Assembly: GCF_900299535.1 (NCBI RefSeq)
Contig: NZ_OMKE01000036.1
Span: 41,653 to 105,652 of the forward strand
DNA length: 64,000 nucleotides
Source: Aquimarina aquimarini
GTDB taxonomy: Bacteria > Bacteroidota > Bacteroidia > Flavobacteriales > Flavobacteriaceae
Reading direction: 5' to 3'
Shown: positions 28,317-37,693 of the stretch, piece after piece
How the letters are laid out: each line of letters starts with the position of its first letter
How positions within the stretch are numbered: position 1 is the stretch's first letter
The notes under the pieces: generated by a model
What the model saw: the letters and a program-made list of their open reading frames with translations, nothing else
Databases searched by the model: none
Told to the model about the DNA's origin: nothing
Position numbers and translations under genes: made by a program

Positions 28317-29383
28317 TGTCTAGAATGGTATCTTCGTATAATACTTCAATTTTTGACAAAGTCAAAAACCAAAGTACACCTACCCTACCCGACACTGCAG
28401 ATGATGTTATTCTTTATGAAAATAACTTAAAAGAATATTATGGTTCTAAATATGCATTAGCATTGACATCTGGAACAGCATCTATTATAGTTGCATTACA
28501 TGCTTTAGGAATTGATTATGGTGATCAAGTAATTACATCTCCTGCTGCTCCTATGTGTACTGCTTTCCCTATAATGTATGCTACAAAAACAGTCCTTTTT
28601 AGTGATATCTGCAATGATAATTTTGGACTTGATATAGACAAACTCAAAAATCTTGATTTAAAAAATATTAAAGCAATTGTAGAAGTCCCTATGTGGGGAT
28701 ATCCCACAGATATGATAAAACTTAGAGATTTTGCAAAAAACAATAACATTGCTCTCATTGCAGATTTAGCATTAAGCCCCGTTACCAAAATCCATTCAAA
28801 ATACTTATTCAATTATGCAGATATAGCATGTTATAGCACACAACAAAGTAAACTTTTTTCTACAGGAGGAGAAGGTGGATATATTATTACTAATAATGAA
28901 GAGCTATATGAAAAAGCATTTAGCTTTTCTAGAATGGGAAATCTTGACGGAGTGAATTTTGGAGTAAATTTCAAAATCAGTGACTTACAAGCAAAAGAAG
29001 GAACCAAACAGCTCAGTAAATTACATGAAACCATTGAGCTACGAAAGTACAATGCTAATTATATAAGGAGTAGAATAAAAAGTAATACTATCTCAGAAAT
29101 AAAAATCCTAAACTCAGGAGAACCAAGCTATCAAAGAATGGTGCTTCTTTGTCAAACTGGAAATACTGAGCTAATAAACGACCTAACCCATAAAAATCAT
29201 ATTCAATCTGATGTTGTTTCATATAATATCAAACCTTTATATGACTACCCTATTCTAGCAAAGTATAAAACAAAATGCCCAAATACAGAACGTATTTTAA
29301 GTACCATGACTACTATTCCTTTACACTTACAATACAATACTGATCAACTTGATAAGATAATAACCATTATTAATAATCATTGA
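28313..29383 (+). CDS. DegT/DnrJ/EryC1-type aminotransferase (second of two)
   Basis: A 356-residue paralogue of the first aminotransferase. It keeps the PLP features: LTSGTAS, D151 in LIAD, and K180 in QQSKLFSTGGEGG. It also shares the unusual PMWGY (126-130) and the PAAPMCTAFPIM segment. The two start codons ATG ATG at 28313 overlap the oxidoreductase stop. It likely aminates the keto product of that enzyme. Whether both aminotransferases act on the same molecule, or pair as a heterodimer, is open. Confidence 0.83.
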   Translation: MMSRMVSSYNTSIFDKVKNQSTPTLPDTADDVILYENNLKEYYGSKYALALTSGTASIIVALHALGIDYGDQVITSPAAPMCTAFPIMYATKTVLFSDICNDNFGLDIDKLKNLDLKNIKAIVEVPMWGYPTDMIKLRDFAKNNNIALIADLALSPVTKIHSKYLFNYADIACYSTQQSKLFSTGGEGGYIITNNEELYEKAFSFSRMGNLDGVNFGVNFKISDLQAKEGTKQLSKLHETIELRKYNANYIRSRIKSNTISEIKILNSGEPSYQRMVLLCQTGNTELINDLTHKNHIQSDVVSYNIKPLYDYPILAKYKTKCPNTERILSTMTTIPLHLQYNTDQLDKIITIINNH

Positions 29384-29390
29384 AAAATAA

Positions 29391-30191
29391 ATGACCTTGA
29401 TAAATACAAGCCATCGTATTAAACTGATATCAATAGACCTTGATGGAACTTTATTAAATGATGCTAAGAGTGTTTCTAGAACAGATATACAAACCTTGCT
29501 CACCTGTAAAAAAGAAGGGTATCAATTGGTTTTTAATACCGCACGACCATTAAGAATGATTCCCACTGATTTACTAAACATCTTTTCTGATGAATACTGG
29601 ATATTATCTAATGGAACAACCATGATCAAAGACACTCAAATAGTATTTGATATTACCTATAAAATATCAGAGATCACCTCTTTGATTCATTGGTTGAATG
29701 AGTTAAATAAAGATTATTTCTCTTTTGAATCAAAAGGAAATATATTCTCTTTCTCAAAACTGCCAGATCAATATATCTCAGAGGTTATCAGTATAAAAGA
29801 AGTCTCTGATTACCATATAAACAAATTATTGATAATATCTGAGGGCTGTGATTTTCCACACAAACATATCGATACCTTTATAAGTAGTGACTTAAAAAAA
29901 TTGATTACAGAAAATGGTAAATACATACAAATAATGCCCAAAGAAGTTTCAAAACTTTTTGCTGTAGAAAAATTATGCCATCACTTACAAATCGATCTAG
30001 AAAGTGTGCTATCATTTGGAGATGATTTAAACGATTTTGAAATTTTACAAGCAACAGGAATAGGAGTTGCAATGGCAAATGCACATCATAACATTACTAG
30101 TAAAGCTGATTTTGTTACCAAGTCCAATAATGAAAGTGGGGTAAGTCATTTTATAAACACTCAAATACTGAAACAATTAAATAATAGGTAG
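29391..30191 (+). CDS. HAD-superfamily (Cof-type) phosphatase
   Basis: A 266-residue HAD phosphatase with motif I DLDGT (D16, D18), a large cap domain, and motif IV FGDDLNDFEIL near residue 206. Cof-type enzymes dephosphorylate sugar phosphates and nucleotides; NtdB, the kanosamine-6-phosphate phosphatase, belongs to the same group. It starts 7 bases after the second aminotransferase, which supports a final dephosphorylation step. The precise substrate is inferred only. Confidence 0.83.
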   Translation: MTLINTSHRIKLISIDLDGTLLNDAKSVSRTDIQTLLTCKKEGYQLVFNTARPLRMIPTDLLNIFSDEYWILSNGTTMIKDTQIVFDITYKISEITSLIHWLNELNKDYFSFESKGNIFSFSKLPDQYISEVISIKEVSDYHINKLLIISEGCDFPHKHIDTFISSDLKKLITENGKYIQIMPKEVSKLFAVEKLCHHLQIDLESVLSFGDDLNDFEILQATGIGVAMANAHHNITSKADFVTKSNNESGVSHFINTQILKQLNNR

Positions 30192-30253
30192 TGAGCCTAT
30201 AACCAATTAAAGAATGATATCTCAAGTAATTTTAAAAAACACTATAACTGCAC

Positions 30254-31618
30254 ATGTTTAAAAACTTTTTTTCACCAAAACATACATATAACATTCTGGT
30301 TTTAGCATTTCCTATTATGTTAAGTCATGTAGGAAATATGCTGGTAGGTGTAGTAGACACTATTATGGTTGGGGACTTAGGAGTAAATGAACTCGCGGCA
30401 ATATCTCTTGCCAATGCAGTTTTTCATTTAGCCACTATTCTTGGAGTTGGAGTCTCTATGGGGCTGACCCCTTTGATTATTAAATATAGTACCGATAAAA
30501 ATGAGATGAAAAAAGAAGATCAAGAGAGTTACTATTTTAATAGTTTATTCATCAATATACTTACAGGAATCGTACTATTTATAGTACTAGTAATCTTTGG
30601 TAAATTTAGCTATCTATTTAATCAGCCAGAAGAAATTCTCGATCTTACAGAAAATTATCTTCAGATAGCGGGCTTATCGTTGGTACCGCTTTTATTTTTT
30701 CAAACTGCCAGACAGCATCTAGAAGCTCTCGAATATACCAAAGTAGCATTATACTATGGCATTATCTCTAATCTTATCAATGTACTATTGAATTACATTC
30801 TTATCTACGGAAAATTTGGATTCCCACAATATGGATTAGAAGGAGCAGCCACTGCCACCCTTATAGCAAGATGTGTCCTAGCCATACTGATCACATTTTA
30901 TTTTGTAAAAATAGTACCTGTCTCATTTTTTGACCTAAGTTTTAAAAAGCATTTCAGTTCAAAAAAAATCAAAGAATTATTAAATATGGGACTTCCTATA
31001 GGTACTCACTTTGCATTAGAGTATGGAGCTTTTAGTTTTGCATGGCTTATGACGGGGTGGATTAGCTCTGTTGCACTATCATCTTTTCAAATAGCTATTA
31101 ACCTATCGGGTATAACCTATACAGTTGCAATAGGTCTTGCAGCGGCAGTAACCGTAAAATATGGCAAGCAGTATTCTCTTAGAAATCGTCTAGAGATGAA
31201 AAAAGTAGGAGTTTCCTCATTTGTGATCAACATTGCTATAATGTCATTATTTGCATTCATATTTATAGTTTTCAGAGATGTGCTCCCCAAATTATATATA
31301 AAAGATATAGAAGTCATTGAACTCACCTCTTCTCTACTACTCATTGCAGCAATATTCCAAATATCAGACGGATTGCAAGTCAACACCCTAGGGCTATTAA
31401 GAGGTATAGAAGATGTCAAAATACCAACAATGATCACTTTGGTATCCTATTGGGTGATTGCCATGCCAGTATCATACATTCTGGCATTTCATAAAAACAT
31501 GGGAGCTCAGGGAGTATGGATAGGCTTATTAACAGGGCTTACCATCTCTGCCATTGTACTAATATATAGATTGATTTATGCAACCAATGCTAAACTTTCT
31601 TTAGAACCTAGCAGATAA
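30254..31618 (+). CDS. MATE-family efflux transporter
   Basis: A 454-residue protein with about 12 membrane segments in two halves. The first half opens with AFPIMLSHVGNMLVGVVDTIMVGDLG, a typical MATE/NorM start, and the second with GLPIGTHFALEYGAFSFAWLMTGWI. MATE proteins expel cationic drugs in exchange for Na+ or H+. It lies between the phosphatase and guaC on the same strand, so it probably exports the cluster product or protects the cell from it. Confidence 0.88.
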   Translation: MFKNFFSPKHTYNILVLAFPIMLSHVGNMLVGVVDTIMVGDLGVNELAAISLANAVFHLATILGVGVSMGLTPLIIKYSTDKNEMKKEDQESYYFNSLFINILTGIVLFIVLVIFGKFSYLFNQPEEILDLTENYLQIAGLSLVPLLFFQTARQHLEALEYTKVALYYGIISNLINVLLNYILIYGKFGFPQYGLEGAATATLIARCVLAILITFYFVKIVPVSFFDLSFKKHFSSKKIKELLNMGLPIGTHFALEYGAFSFAWLMTGWISSVALSSFQIAINLSGITYTVAIGLAAAVTVKYGKQYSLRNRLEMKKVGVSSFVINIAIMSLFAFIFIVFRDVLPKLYIKDIEVIELTSSLLLIAAIFQISDGLQVNTLGLLRGIEDVKIPTMITLVSYWVIAMPVSYILAFHKNMGAQGVWIGLLTGLTISAIVLIYRLIYATNAKLSLEPSR

Positions 31619-31654
31619 AAAATATACTTATAAAACTAATTTACAAATTTTGTC

Positions 31655-32692
31655 ATGAGAATAGAAAACGATATAAAACTAAGCTTTAGAGATGTAATGA
31701 TCAGACCAAAAAGATCCATCATAAAAAGTCGATCTGAAGTGGATCTAAACAGAACTTTCAAATTTTTACACTGTCAAAAAATATGGAAAGGAGTTCCTAT
31801 CATAGCTTCAAATATGGATACAGTAGGAACCTTTGAGATGGCCAGTGCTTTATCAAAATTCAATATTATAACGGTCATTCATAAACACTATTCTATACAA
31901 AACTGGAAAACATTTCTTGCACTCAATTCGAGTGAATCACTGCCTCACATAGCTGTCAGTACAGGAATCAAAGATGATGATTTCAAGAAACTAGATGAGA
32001 TTATAAACCTAGATAGTCGTATAGAAATGATCTGTGTAGATGTAGCCAATGGCTATTCAGAAACATTTGTTGATTTTGTAAAAAAATTAAGACGTACCTA
32101 TATAGACAAAATCATTGTAGCAGGAAATGTTGTTACTGGTGAAATGGTAGAAGAATTATTATTATCTGGAGCAGATATTGTAAAAGTAGGTATTGGTCCA
32201 GGCTCAGTATGTACCACCAGAGTAAAAACTGGTATTGGATATCCACAATTATCAGCCGTCATAGAATGTGCAGATGCTGCTCACGGATTAGGAGGACAAA
32301 TAATTAGCGATGGGGGCTGTACCACTCCTGGAGATGTTGCCAAAGCCTTTGGAGGTGGTGCTGATTTTGTAATGCTGGGAGGAATGCTCGCTGGGCATAC
32401 AGAAAGTGGTGGCGAAATGGTTGAAGAACAAGGTGAAACCTATAAGTTATTTTATGGTATGAGTTCTTCTACAGCAATGAACAAATATGAAGGAGCTGTT
32501 GCCAACTATCGTGCTAGTGAAGGTAAAACAATAAAAATACCATTTAAAGGTCAAGTTTTTGAAACGGTAAAAGATATTTTAGGAGGGCTACGAAGTACCT
32601 GTTCTTATGTAGGAGCAAAAAGACTAAAAGAACTTACCAAAAGAACTACATTTATCAGAGTAACAGAACAAGAAAATCAAATCTTTAGCTAA
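31655..32692 (+). CDS. guaC: GMP reductase
   Basis: This 345-residue protein aligns with E. coli GuaC from [21 protein letters not shown] to [11 protein letters not shown], almost without gaps as I recall the latter. The catalytic Cys is C186 in [11 protein letters not shown], and the flap and GMP site ([26 protein letters not shown]) are intact. It lacks the CBS domains of IMP dehydrogenase. It reduces GMP to IMP and ammonia with NADPH. Thirty-six bases separate it from the MATE gene. It could be housekeeping, or could feed or protect the purine pool for the product of the cluster. Confidence 0.95.
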   Translation: MRIENDIKLSFRDVMIRPKRSIIKSRSEVDLNRTFKFLHCQKIWKGVPIIASNMDTVGTFEMASALSKFNIITVIHKHYSIQNWKTFLALNSSESLPHIAVSTGIKDDDFKKLDEIINLDSRIEMICVDVANGYSETFVDFVKKLRRTYIDKIIVAGNVVTGEMVEELLLSGADIVKVGIGPGSVCTTRVKTGIGYPQLSAVIECADAAHGLGGQIISDGGCTTPGDVAKAFGGGADFVMLGGMLAGHTESGGEMVEEQGETYKLFYGMSSSTAMNKYEGAVANYRASEGKTIKIPFKGQVFETVKDILGGLRSTCSYVGAKRLKELTKRTTFIRVTEQENQIFS

Positions 32693-32758
32693 ACACGATC
32701 ATTATAAGCTAGTTTTTATTTTTTGTAAAAACCTCTGATCGTATATAATAAATATGAA

Positions 32759-33625
32759 ATGTACAATTTCTCGAATTCCTATTTTTATTCAGATTTAGAC
32801 GGCACATTATTGGATAATAATGCATTATTATCCACAGAAACGTATACAGGTTTAAAACACCTGATCCAACAAGGAATGTTATTTGGTGTAGCAAGTGCTA
32901 GAAATTTAATAACTATTTCAGAAATATTTAAAGGCATACAACTTAGCTTGCCTGTAATTTGTTTAAATGGTGCCTATATTTCTGATCTAGCTACCATGAA
33001 ACATCTTCAGATTAATGACATTGATACTACATCCAAACATGAGATATTAGAATTATTACATAAAATGAATCTCGGGGTTTTTATTTCTAATCACTATAAT
33101 ACAATAGATAGTATAGACTATATAGGGCTAAAAAACGAAGGTGAATTCTGGTACCTAAGAGATCGGGAATGTAGTAAAAATCAAATTATAACTCCTGTAA
33201 ACAACATAACAGATGTTTTAAAAAGGCAAATTACCTGTTTTACGATCATCAATAAAATAGCAATACTAGAAGATTTAAAAAAAATAATAGAAGAAAAATT
33301 TTACGCTACCACAGAAATACATTTATTCGAGAATCAGTATAGTCCTGAGTGGGCATGGCTTACAATTCATAGTCATATGGCAACCAAATCAAACGCTATT
33401 TCATATATAAAGAGAAACTATAATTTATCTGATAAAGCTCTTATGGTTTTTGGGGATGGGTTGAATGATCTCAAAATGTTTGATATTGCAGATGTAAGCA
33501 TCGCTGTAAAAAATGCACATCCTATTCTCAAAAAAAAAGCAAACCAGTTGATTTCTGAAAATTCTGATCATGCTGTTATCAAATACCTAACTAGAGTATC
33601 CAAAAGTACCACCCCTATTCTATAG
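32759..33625 (+). CDS. HAD-superfamily (Cof-type) phosphatase, second of the cluster
   Basis: A 288-residue HAD phosphatase with motif I DLDGT (D12, D14), a cap domain, and motif IV FGDGLNDLKMF near residue 238. It is not closely similar to the first HAD protein outside the motifs. It follows guaC by 66 bases on the same strand and is the last gene before the convergent GlcG/HbpS-type gene. A second dephosphorylation in the cluster is possible, and a general sugar-phosphate phosphatase is the alternative. Confidence 0.8.
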   Translation: MYNFSNSYFYSDLDGTLLDNNALLSTETYTGLKHLIQQGMLFGVASARNLITISEIFKGIQLSLPVICLNGAYISDLATMKHLQINDIDTTSKHEILELLHKMNLGVFISNHYNTIDSIDYIGLKNEGEFWYLRDRECSKNQIITPVNNITDVLKRQITCFTIINKIAILEDLKKIIEEKFYATTEIHLFENQYSPEWAWLTIHSHMATKSNAISYIKRNYNLSDKALMVFGDGLNDLKMFDIADVSIAVKNAHPILKKKANQLISENSDHAVIKYLTRVSKSTTPIL

Positions 33626-33650
33626 CTATTGTAGTTTGCGTGTCACTATC

Positions 33651-34049
33651 CTATAGAGCTGTAGCACCTGTCTCGGCAACTGCATGATCATTTTCTACAG
33701 TACTACCACTTACCCCAATAGCTCCAATGATTTCTCCATCTTCATTTTTTATCGGTACTCCTCCAGGAAAAGTAATCAAGCCCCCATTAGAATGTTCTAT
33801 ATTATATAATGGTCCTCCTGGTTGTGATAATCCACCAATCATTCCCGTATTCATATCAAAGTAACGAGCCGTTTTAGCTTTCTTAATAGAGATATCCAAA
33901 GAACCCAACCATGCACCATCCATACGTGCAAACGCCACCAAGTTTGCTCCAGCATCTACTATCGCAATATTCATTTTTGTATTTAAATCAGTGGATTTTT
34001 CTTTTGCTACCGCAATAATTTGCTCAGCCTGTGTAAGTGTAATATTCAT
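33651..34049 (-). CDS. GlcG/HbpS-family (DUF336) protein
   Basis: A 132-residue protein of the DUF336 family. The conserved parts are [43 protein letters not shown] and GAIGVSGST. Members are found as heme- or cofactor-binding accessory proteins. The gene stands alone, convergent with the biosynthetic cluster and divergent from cobQ. Its role here is unknown. Confidence 0.82.
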   Translation of the reverse strand: MNITLTQAEQIIAVAKEKSTDLNTKMNIAIVDAGANLVAFARMDGAWLGSLDISIKKAKTARYFDMNTGMIGGLSQPGGPLYNIEHSNGGLITFPGGVPIKNEDGEIIGAIGVSGSTVENDHAVAETGATAL

Positions 34050-34134
34050 CTTTTTATTTTTTTAAAGGATATTTTGATTGCAAAACATGACTGGATAACG
34101 TCATATAAGCATTTTACATTGTGTTTTTTTAAAA

Positions 34135-34142
34135 TAACTTTG
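34135..34142 (+). promoter_or_regulatory. Possible -7 element ahead of cobQ
   Basis: TAACTTTG matches the Bacteroidota -7 consensus TAnnTTTG exactly. No clear -33 TTG stands at the usual distance, and the transcript would have a leader of about 155 bases before cobQ. The following TTTGACAAATAA recurs ahead of the CbiX-type gene (40964-40975). Confidence 0.35.
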
Positions 34143-34302
34143 ACAAATAATGAGAACTTAAAAAAAGAAAGAGCATCAAGATTATTCAATATAAACATGT
34201 CCAAAAAACATATGAATTCTAAAAAAGTAAACACTGCTCTTTTTGAGAATAAAACCAGAATAATTAATTAATTTTGGAGGCCAATTCATTGAGTAGATAA
34301 GA

Positions 34303-35760
34303 ATGGAAAAATTACACCCTATTATGTTTGTGGGTACAGGTTCTGATGTTGGCAAAAGTATTCTTGTTACAGGCATCTGTAGACTACTGCAACAAAAAGG
34401 ATATTCTCCTGCCCCCTTCAAAGCACAAAACATGTCACTTAATAGTTTTGTTACCCCCGATGGATTAGAAATAGGAAGAGCACAAGCTGTACAAGCCGAA
34501 GCTTGCAAAATCGATTGCACCACCGATATGAACCCTATCTTATTAAAACCCTCTGGTGCAAACAAATCACAAGTAGTCTTACATGGCAAACCTATTGGTG
34601 ATCAAACAATCAAAGAGTATTTCTTGGGTGATAACAAGAAACAACTTTTCGCAGAGGCCAAAACCGCTTTTTATAGGCTTCAGAAAAAACACAACCCTAT
34701 TGTACTAGAAGGAGCAGGAAGTATAAGTGAACTGAACCTAAAACATCGAGATATTGTAAACATGAGAATGGCAGAAGCTGCCAATGCAGATGTATATCTT
34801 ATTGCAGATATAGACAAAGGAGGGGTTTTTGCAAGTGTATACGGCTCTATTGCATTACTAGAGCCTTGGGAGAAAAAAATGATAAAGGGAGTTATCATCA
34901 ATAAATTTAGAGGAGATGTTTCCCTATTTGAAGAAGGTAAAAAAATGTTAGAAGAACTTACTCAAATTCCAATCGTGGGGATCGTTCCATATGATAAGGA
35001 TATCTATATCGAAGAGGAAGATTCTGTAGGTCTACACAAAAAGAATAAAACTATAACCAGTAAACAAATAAATATAGCTGTTGTTCTATTACCCTATATT
35101 TCTAATTATACCGATTTTAATGTATTAGAAAAAGATGCTAGAACTCACGTATTTTACTCAAATGACCCAGAAGATATTGCTGAGGCAGACATTATTATCC
35201 TACCTGGAAGTAAAAACACAATACAAGATCTTATCTTTCTTAGAGAAAAAGGAATCGCCAAAGTTATACTCAAAGCGTATGAAGCACAAAAAACAGTCAT
35301 CGGTATTTGTGGTGGGTACCAAATGTTAGGCAAAACCATAGAAGATCCCTTGGGAGTAGAAAGTGATATCAAAGCCATCCCAGGTTTAGGCATTTTCCCA
35401 ATGACTACTACACTGGCAAAAGAAAAGACAACCACACAGTGTAACTTTACATTCAAAAACTCTTCTGAAATTATTACAGGATATGAAATACATATGGGGC
35501 AGACAACTCTAGAAAAGAAAAGTCCTCTTACCTATATAAAAGATCAACCAGAAGGGTATCTACAAGGAAACTGCTGGGGAACCTATATTCACGGCATCCT
35601 AGATCATTCAATAGTAATCGAAGATCTTTTAAAGAATTTTTCTACTACAAAAACATCCTTTGATTATAAAGCATATAAAGAGGATAATTATGATAAATTA
35701 GCTACCTTATTAGAAGAAAATATAGATGTCAATAGTATAATTTCTAAAATGCACTCTTAA
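34303..35760 (+). CDS. cobQ: Cobyric acid synthase
   Basis: A 485-residue protein with the N-terminal P-loop domain (FVGTGSDVGKSILVTG) and the C-terminal glutamine amidotransferase domain: nucleophile Cys in GICGGYQMLG, and YIHGILDH with the catalytic His. The N-terminal FKAQNMSLNS is typical of CobQ/CbiP. It amidates four side chains of adenosylcobyrinic acid a,c-diamide with ATP and glutamine. It starts the operon cobQ-cobD-cbiB-ATPase, with a 2-base gap to cobD. Confidence 0.95.
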   Translation: MEKLHPIMFVGTGSDVGKSILVTGICRLLQQKGYSPAPFKAQNMSLNSFVTPDGLEIGRAQAVQAEACKIDCTTDMNPILLKPSGANKSQVVLHGKPIGDQTIKEYFLGDNKKQLFAEAKTAFYRLQKKHNPIVLEGAGSISELNLKHRDIVNMRMAEAANADVYLIADIDKGGVFASVYGSIALLEPWEKKMIKGVIINKFRGDVSLFEEGKKMLEELTQIPIVGIVPYDKDIYIEEEDSVGLHKKNKTITSKQINIAVVLLPYISNYTDFNVLEKDARTHVFYSNDPEDIAEADIIILPGSKNTIQDLIFLREKGIAKVILKAYEAQKTVIGICGGYQMLGKTIEDPLGVESDIKAIPGLGIFPMTTTLAKEKTTTQCNFTFKNSSEIITGYEIHMGQTTLEKKSPLTYIKDQPEGYLQGNCWGTYIHGILDHSIVIEDLLKNFSTTKTSFDYKAYKEDNYDKLATLLEENIDVNSIISKMHS

Positions 35761-35762
35761 TT

Positions 35763-36785
35763 ATGATGTATGGTCATGGCGACGATGGGTATCGATATCC
35801 TATAGATTTCAAAGCAAATTTTAGTTCTAATATTTGGTATCAGGGAGTTTCAGAGCAACTAGTATCTCATCTCAAAGAGAAACTACATCTTATTACAAAT
35901 TATCCAACTCCAAATGCAGATCAACTTACAAAAGAAGTAGCCAATCACCATCAGCTAAACATATCACAAGTCATTATGACCAATGGTGCAACAGAAGCTT
36001 TTTATAATATCACACCTCTTTTTGGGGATAAGAAAGTAGCGATAGGTATCCCTACATTTTCTGAGTATGAAGACGCCTGTTTACAAAGTAACATGAAGGT
36101 TCAATATTATGATCGTGCTACATTAACCACCACTATTTTTGATGAAGACCTTGTATTTCTTTGTAATCCTAATAATCCAACTGGGTATTGTAATACGGTA
36201 TCTGAAATACAAAAGCTGATCACTTCTTTTCCTCAAACAACATTTGTTGTTGATGAAGCATATATAGATTTCACACATAAAATTACATCTTGTGTTCAGC
36301 TCCTTACAAAACATACGAATCTCATTATTGTAAAATCATTAACCAAACTATTTGCCATACCAGGGTTACGATTGGGGTATATATTATGCAGTCCAGAAAT
36401 AGGAAAAAAAATACAGCAAACAAAAATGCCTTGGAGCGTAAACACCTTGGCTATTGAAGCTGGAAAATATATATTCAAAAACTATACAGAATTATCTCCT
36501 GATATGGCAACACTACTTACCTATAGTATACAATTGCAACATCAAATTAATACTATCGATGGTTTTACAGTGATACCATCAGAAACCAATTATTTTTTAA
36601 TAAAATTAGATACCCCCAATGCCACTGCTCTCAAAGATTATTTAGCATATACACATCAATTACTGATTAGAGATGCATCCAATTTTAGAGGATTAGACAA
36701 TCATTATATTCGTATTGCCAGTCAATGCCCAGAGAAAAATCAATTACTAGTTAATGCATTACAACAATGGAATACAGTACAGTAA
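35763..36785 (+). CDS. cobD: HisC-like PLP enzyme, probable L-threonine O-3-phosphate decarboxylase
   Basis: A 340-residue fold-type-I PLP protein related to histidinol-phosphate aminotransferase. It has TNGATEAF, NPNNPTGYC, DEAYIDF and the PLP Lys in SLTKLFAIPGLRLGY. The place between cobQ and cbiB argues for CobD, which makes the aminopropanol phosphate attached by CbiB. A plain HisC-like aminotransferase cannot be excluded by sequence alone. The 3' end overlaps cbiB by 19 bases. Confidence 0.78.
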   Translation: MMYGHGDDGYRYPIDFKANFSSNIWYQGVSEQLVSHLKEKLHLITNYPTPNADQLTKEVANHHQLNISQVIMTNGATEAFYNITPLFGDKKVAIGIPTFSEYEDACLQSNMKVQYYDRATLTTTIFDEDLVFLCNPNNPTGYCNTVSEIQKLITSFPQTTFVVDEAYIDFTHKITSCVQLLTKHTNLIIVKSLTKLFAIPGLRLGYILCSPEIGKKIQQTKMPWSVNTLAIEAGKYIFKNYTELSPDMATLLTYSIQLQHQINTIDGFTVIPSETNYFLIKLDTPNATALKDYLAYTHQLLIRDASNFRGLDNHYIRIASQCPEKNQLLVNALQQWNTVQ

Positions 36786-37693
36786 TCTTACCCTTACTCA
36801 TTGGGTATTTTCTTGATTTGATCTTAGGAGATCCCCGATGGCTCCCCCATCCTATTCGATTATTTGGCAATGCAATAGCGTATGGAGAAGAACAATTAAA
36901 CACTTCTCCCTTTACATATCAAAAAGGCAGGCTCCTCACGATTATCTTATTAATAAGCACCTTATTATTTTTTTACATCCTACATATAATTACTACCCCT
37001 TATCCAATAGCATATTATACCTGCGCCTCTATATTTGTGTTCTATTCATTAGCAAATAAAAGTTTGATAGATGAAGGAAAAGCCGTTTTTAAGGCCCTAC
37101 AAGAAGGGATTGAATCTGGCAGAAAACGATTGTCTTGGATTGTAGGGCGAGAAACAGACCAACTGAATTCACAACAGGTAAAAACTGCCGTTTTTGAAAC
37201 CTTATCAGAAAACCTGAGTGATGGTGTTATTGCTCCTCTTTTTTATTATGCCTTGTTTGGGGTAACAGGAGCCATGATGTATAAAATGATCAATACTTTA
37301 GATTCTATGATAGGTTATAAAAATAAACGTTACTTACACTTTGGGAGATTTGCGGCAAAGCTAGATGATGTTGCAAATTATATCCCTGCAAGAATCACTG
37401 CTTTTCTTATGTTATTGGTCACCTTCAAACTACACAAAATTTCTTTTGTACTGCAATATGGTAAACAACATTCTAGTCCAAATGCTGGATATCCCGAGGC
37501 GGCTTTAGCTGCAATTCTAGATTGCAGGTTTGGCGGCCCTAATTATTATCATGGTAAATTAGTAGACAAACCCTACATAGGTAACAATGATAGGATTCTG
37601 ACTCATGATGAAATAAAAAAAGTAGCCTGGATCAATCAAAAAGTAACCTTTACATTTATATCCTTTATCTGTTCTGTATATTATTTTTTATAA
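36767..37693 (+). CDS. cbiB: Adenosylcobinamide-phosphate synthase
   Basis: A 308-residue membrane protein with the CbiB signature LDLILGDPRWLPHPIRLFGNAI, the cytoplasmic segment RKRLSWIVGRETDQL and the later SPNAGYPEAALAAIL. Four to five membrane segments are visible. CbiB joins cobyric acid to aminopropanol or its phosphate. It overlaps cobD (19 bases) and the next gene's ATG (TAATG), so the operon is tightly coupled. Confidence 0.93.
   Translation: MEYSTVILPLLIGYFLDLILGDPRWLPHPIRLFGNAIAYGEEQLNTSPFTYQKGRLLTIILLISTLLFFYILHIITTPYPIAYYTCASIFVFYSLANKSLIDEGKAVFKALQEGIESGRKRLSWIVGRETDQLNSQQVKTAVFETLSENLSDGVIAPLFYYALFGVTGAMMYKMINTLDSMIGYKNKRYLHFGRFAAKLDDVANYIPARITAFLMLLVTFKLHKISFVLQYGKQHSSPNAGYPEAALAAILDCRFGGPNYYHGKLVDKPYIGNNDRILTHDEIKKVAWINQKVTFTFISFICSVYYFL

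Noticed and set aside
31655..32692. IMP dehydrogenase as a drug-resistant copy, as in some biosynthetic clusters
   Set aside because: Length, lack of CBS domains and near-collinear match to E. coli GuaC identify GMP reductase.
34143..34302. Second cobalamin riboswitch before cobQ
   Set aside because: No B12 box or riboswitch core is present; only a weak AAAGAGCA/TGCTCTTT pairing over a long loop.
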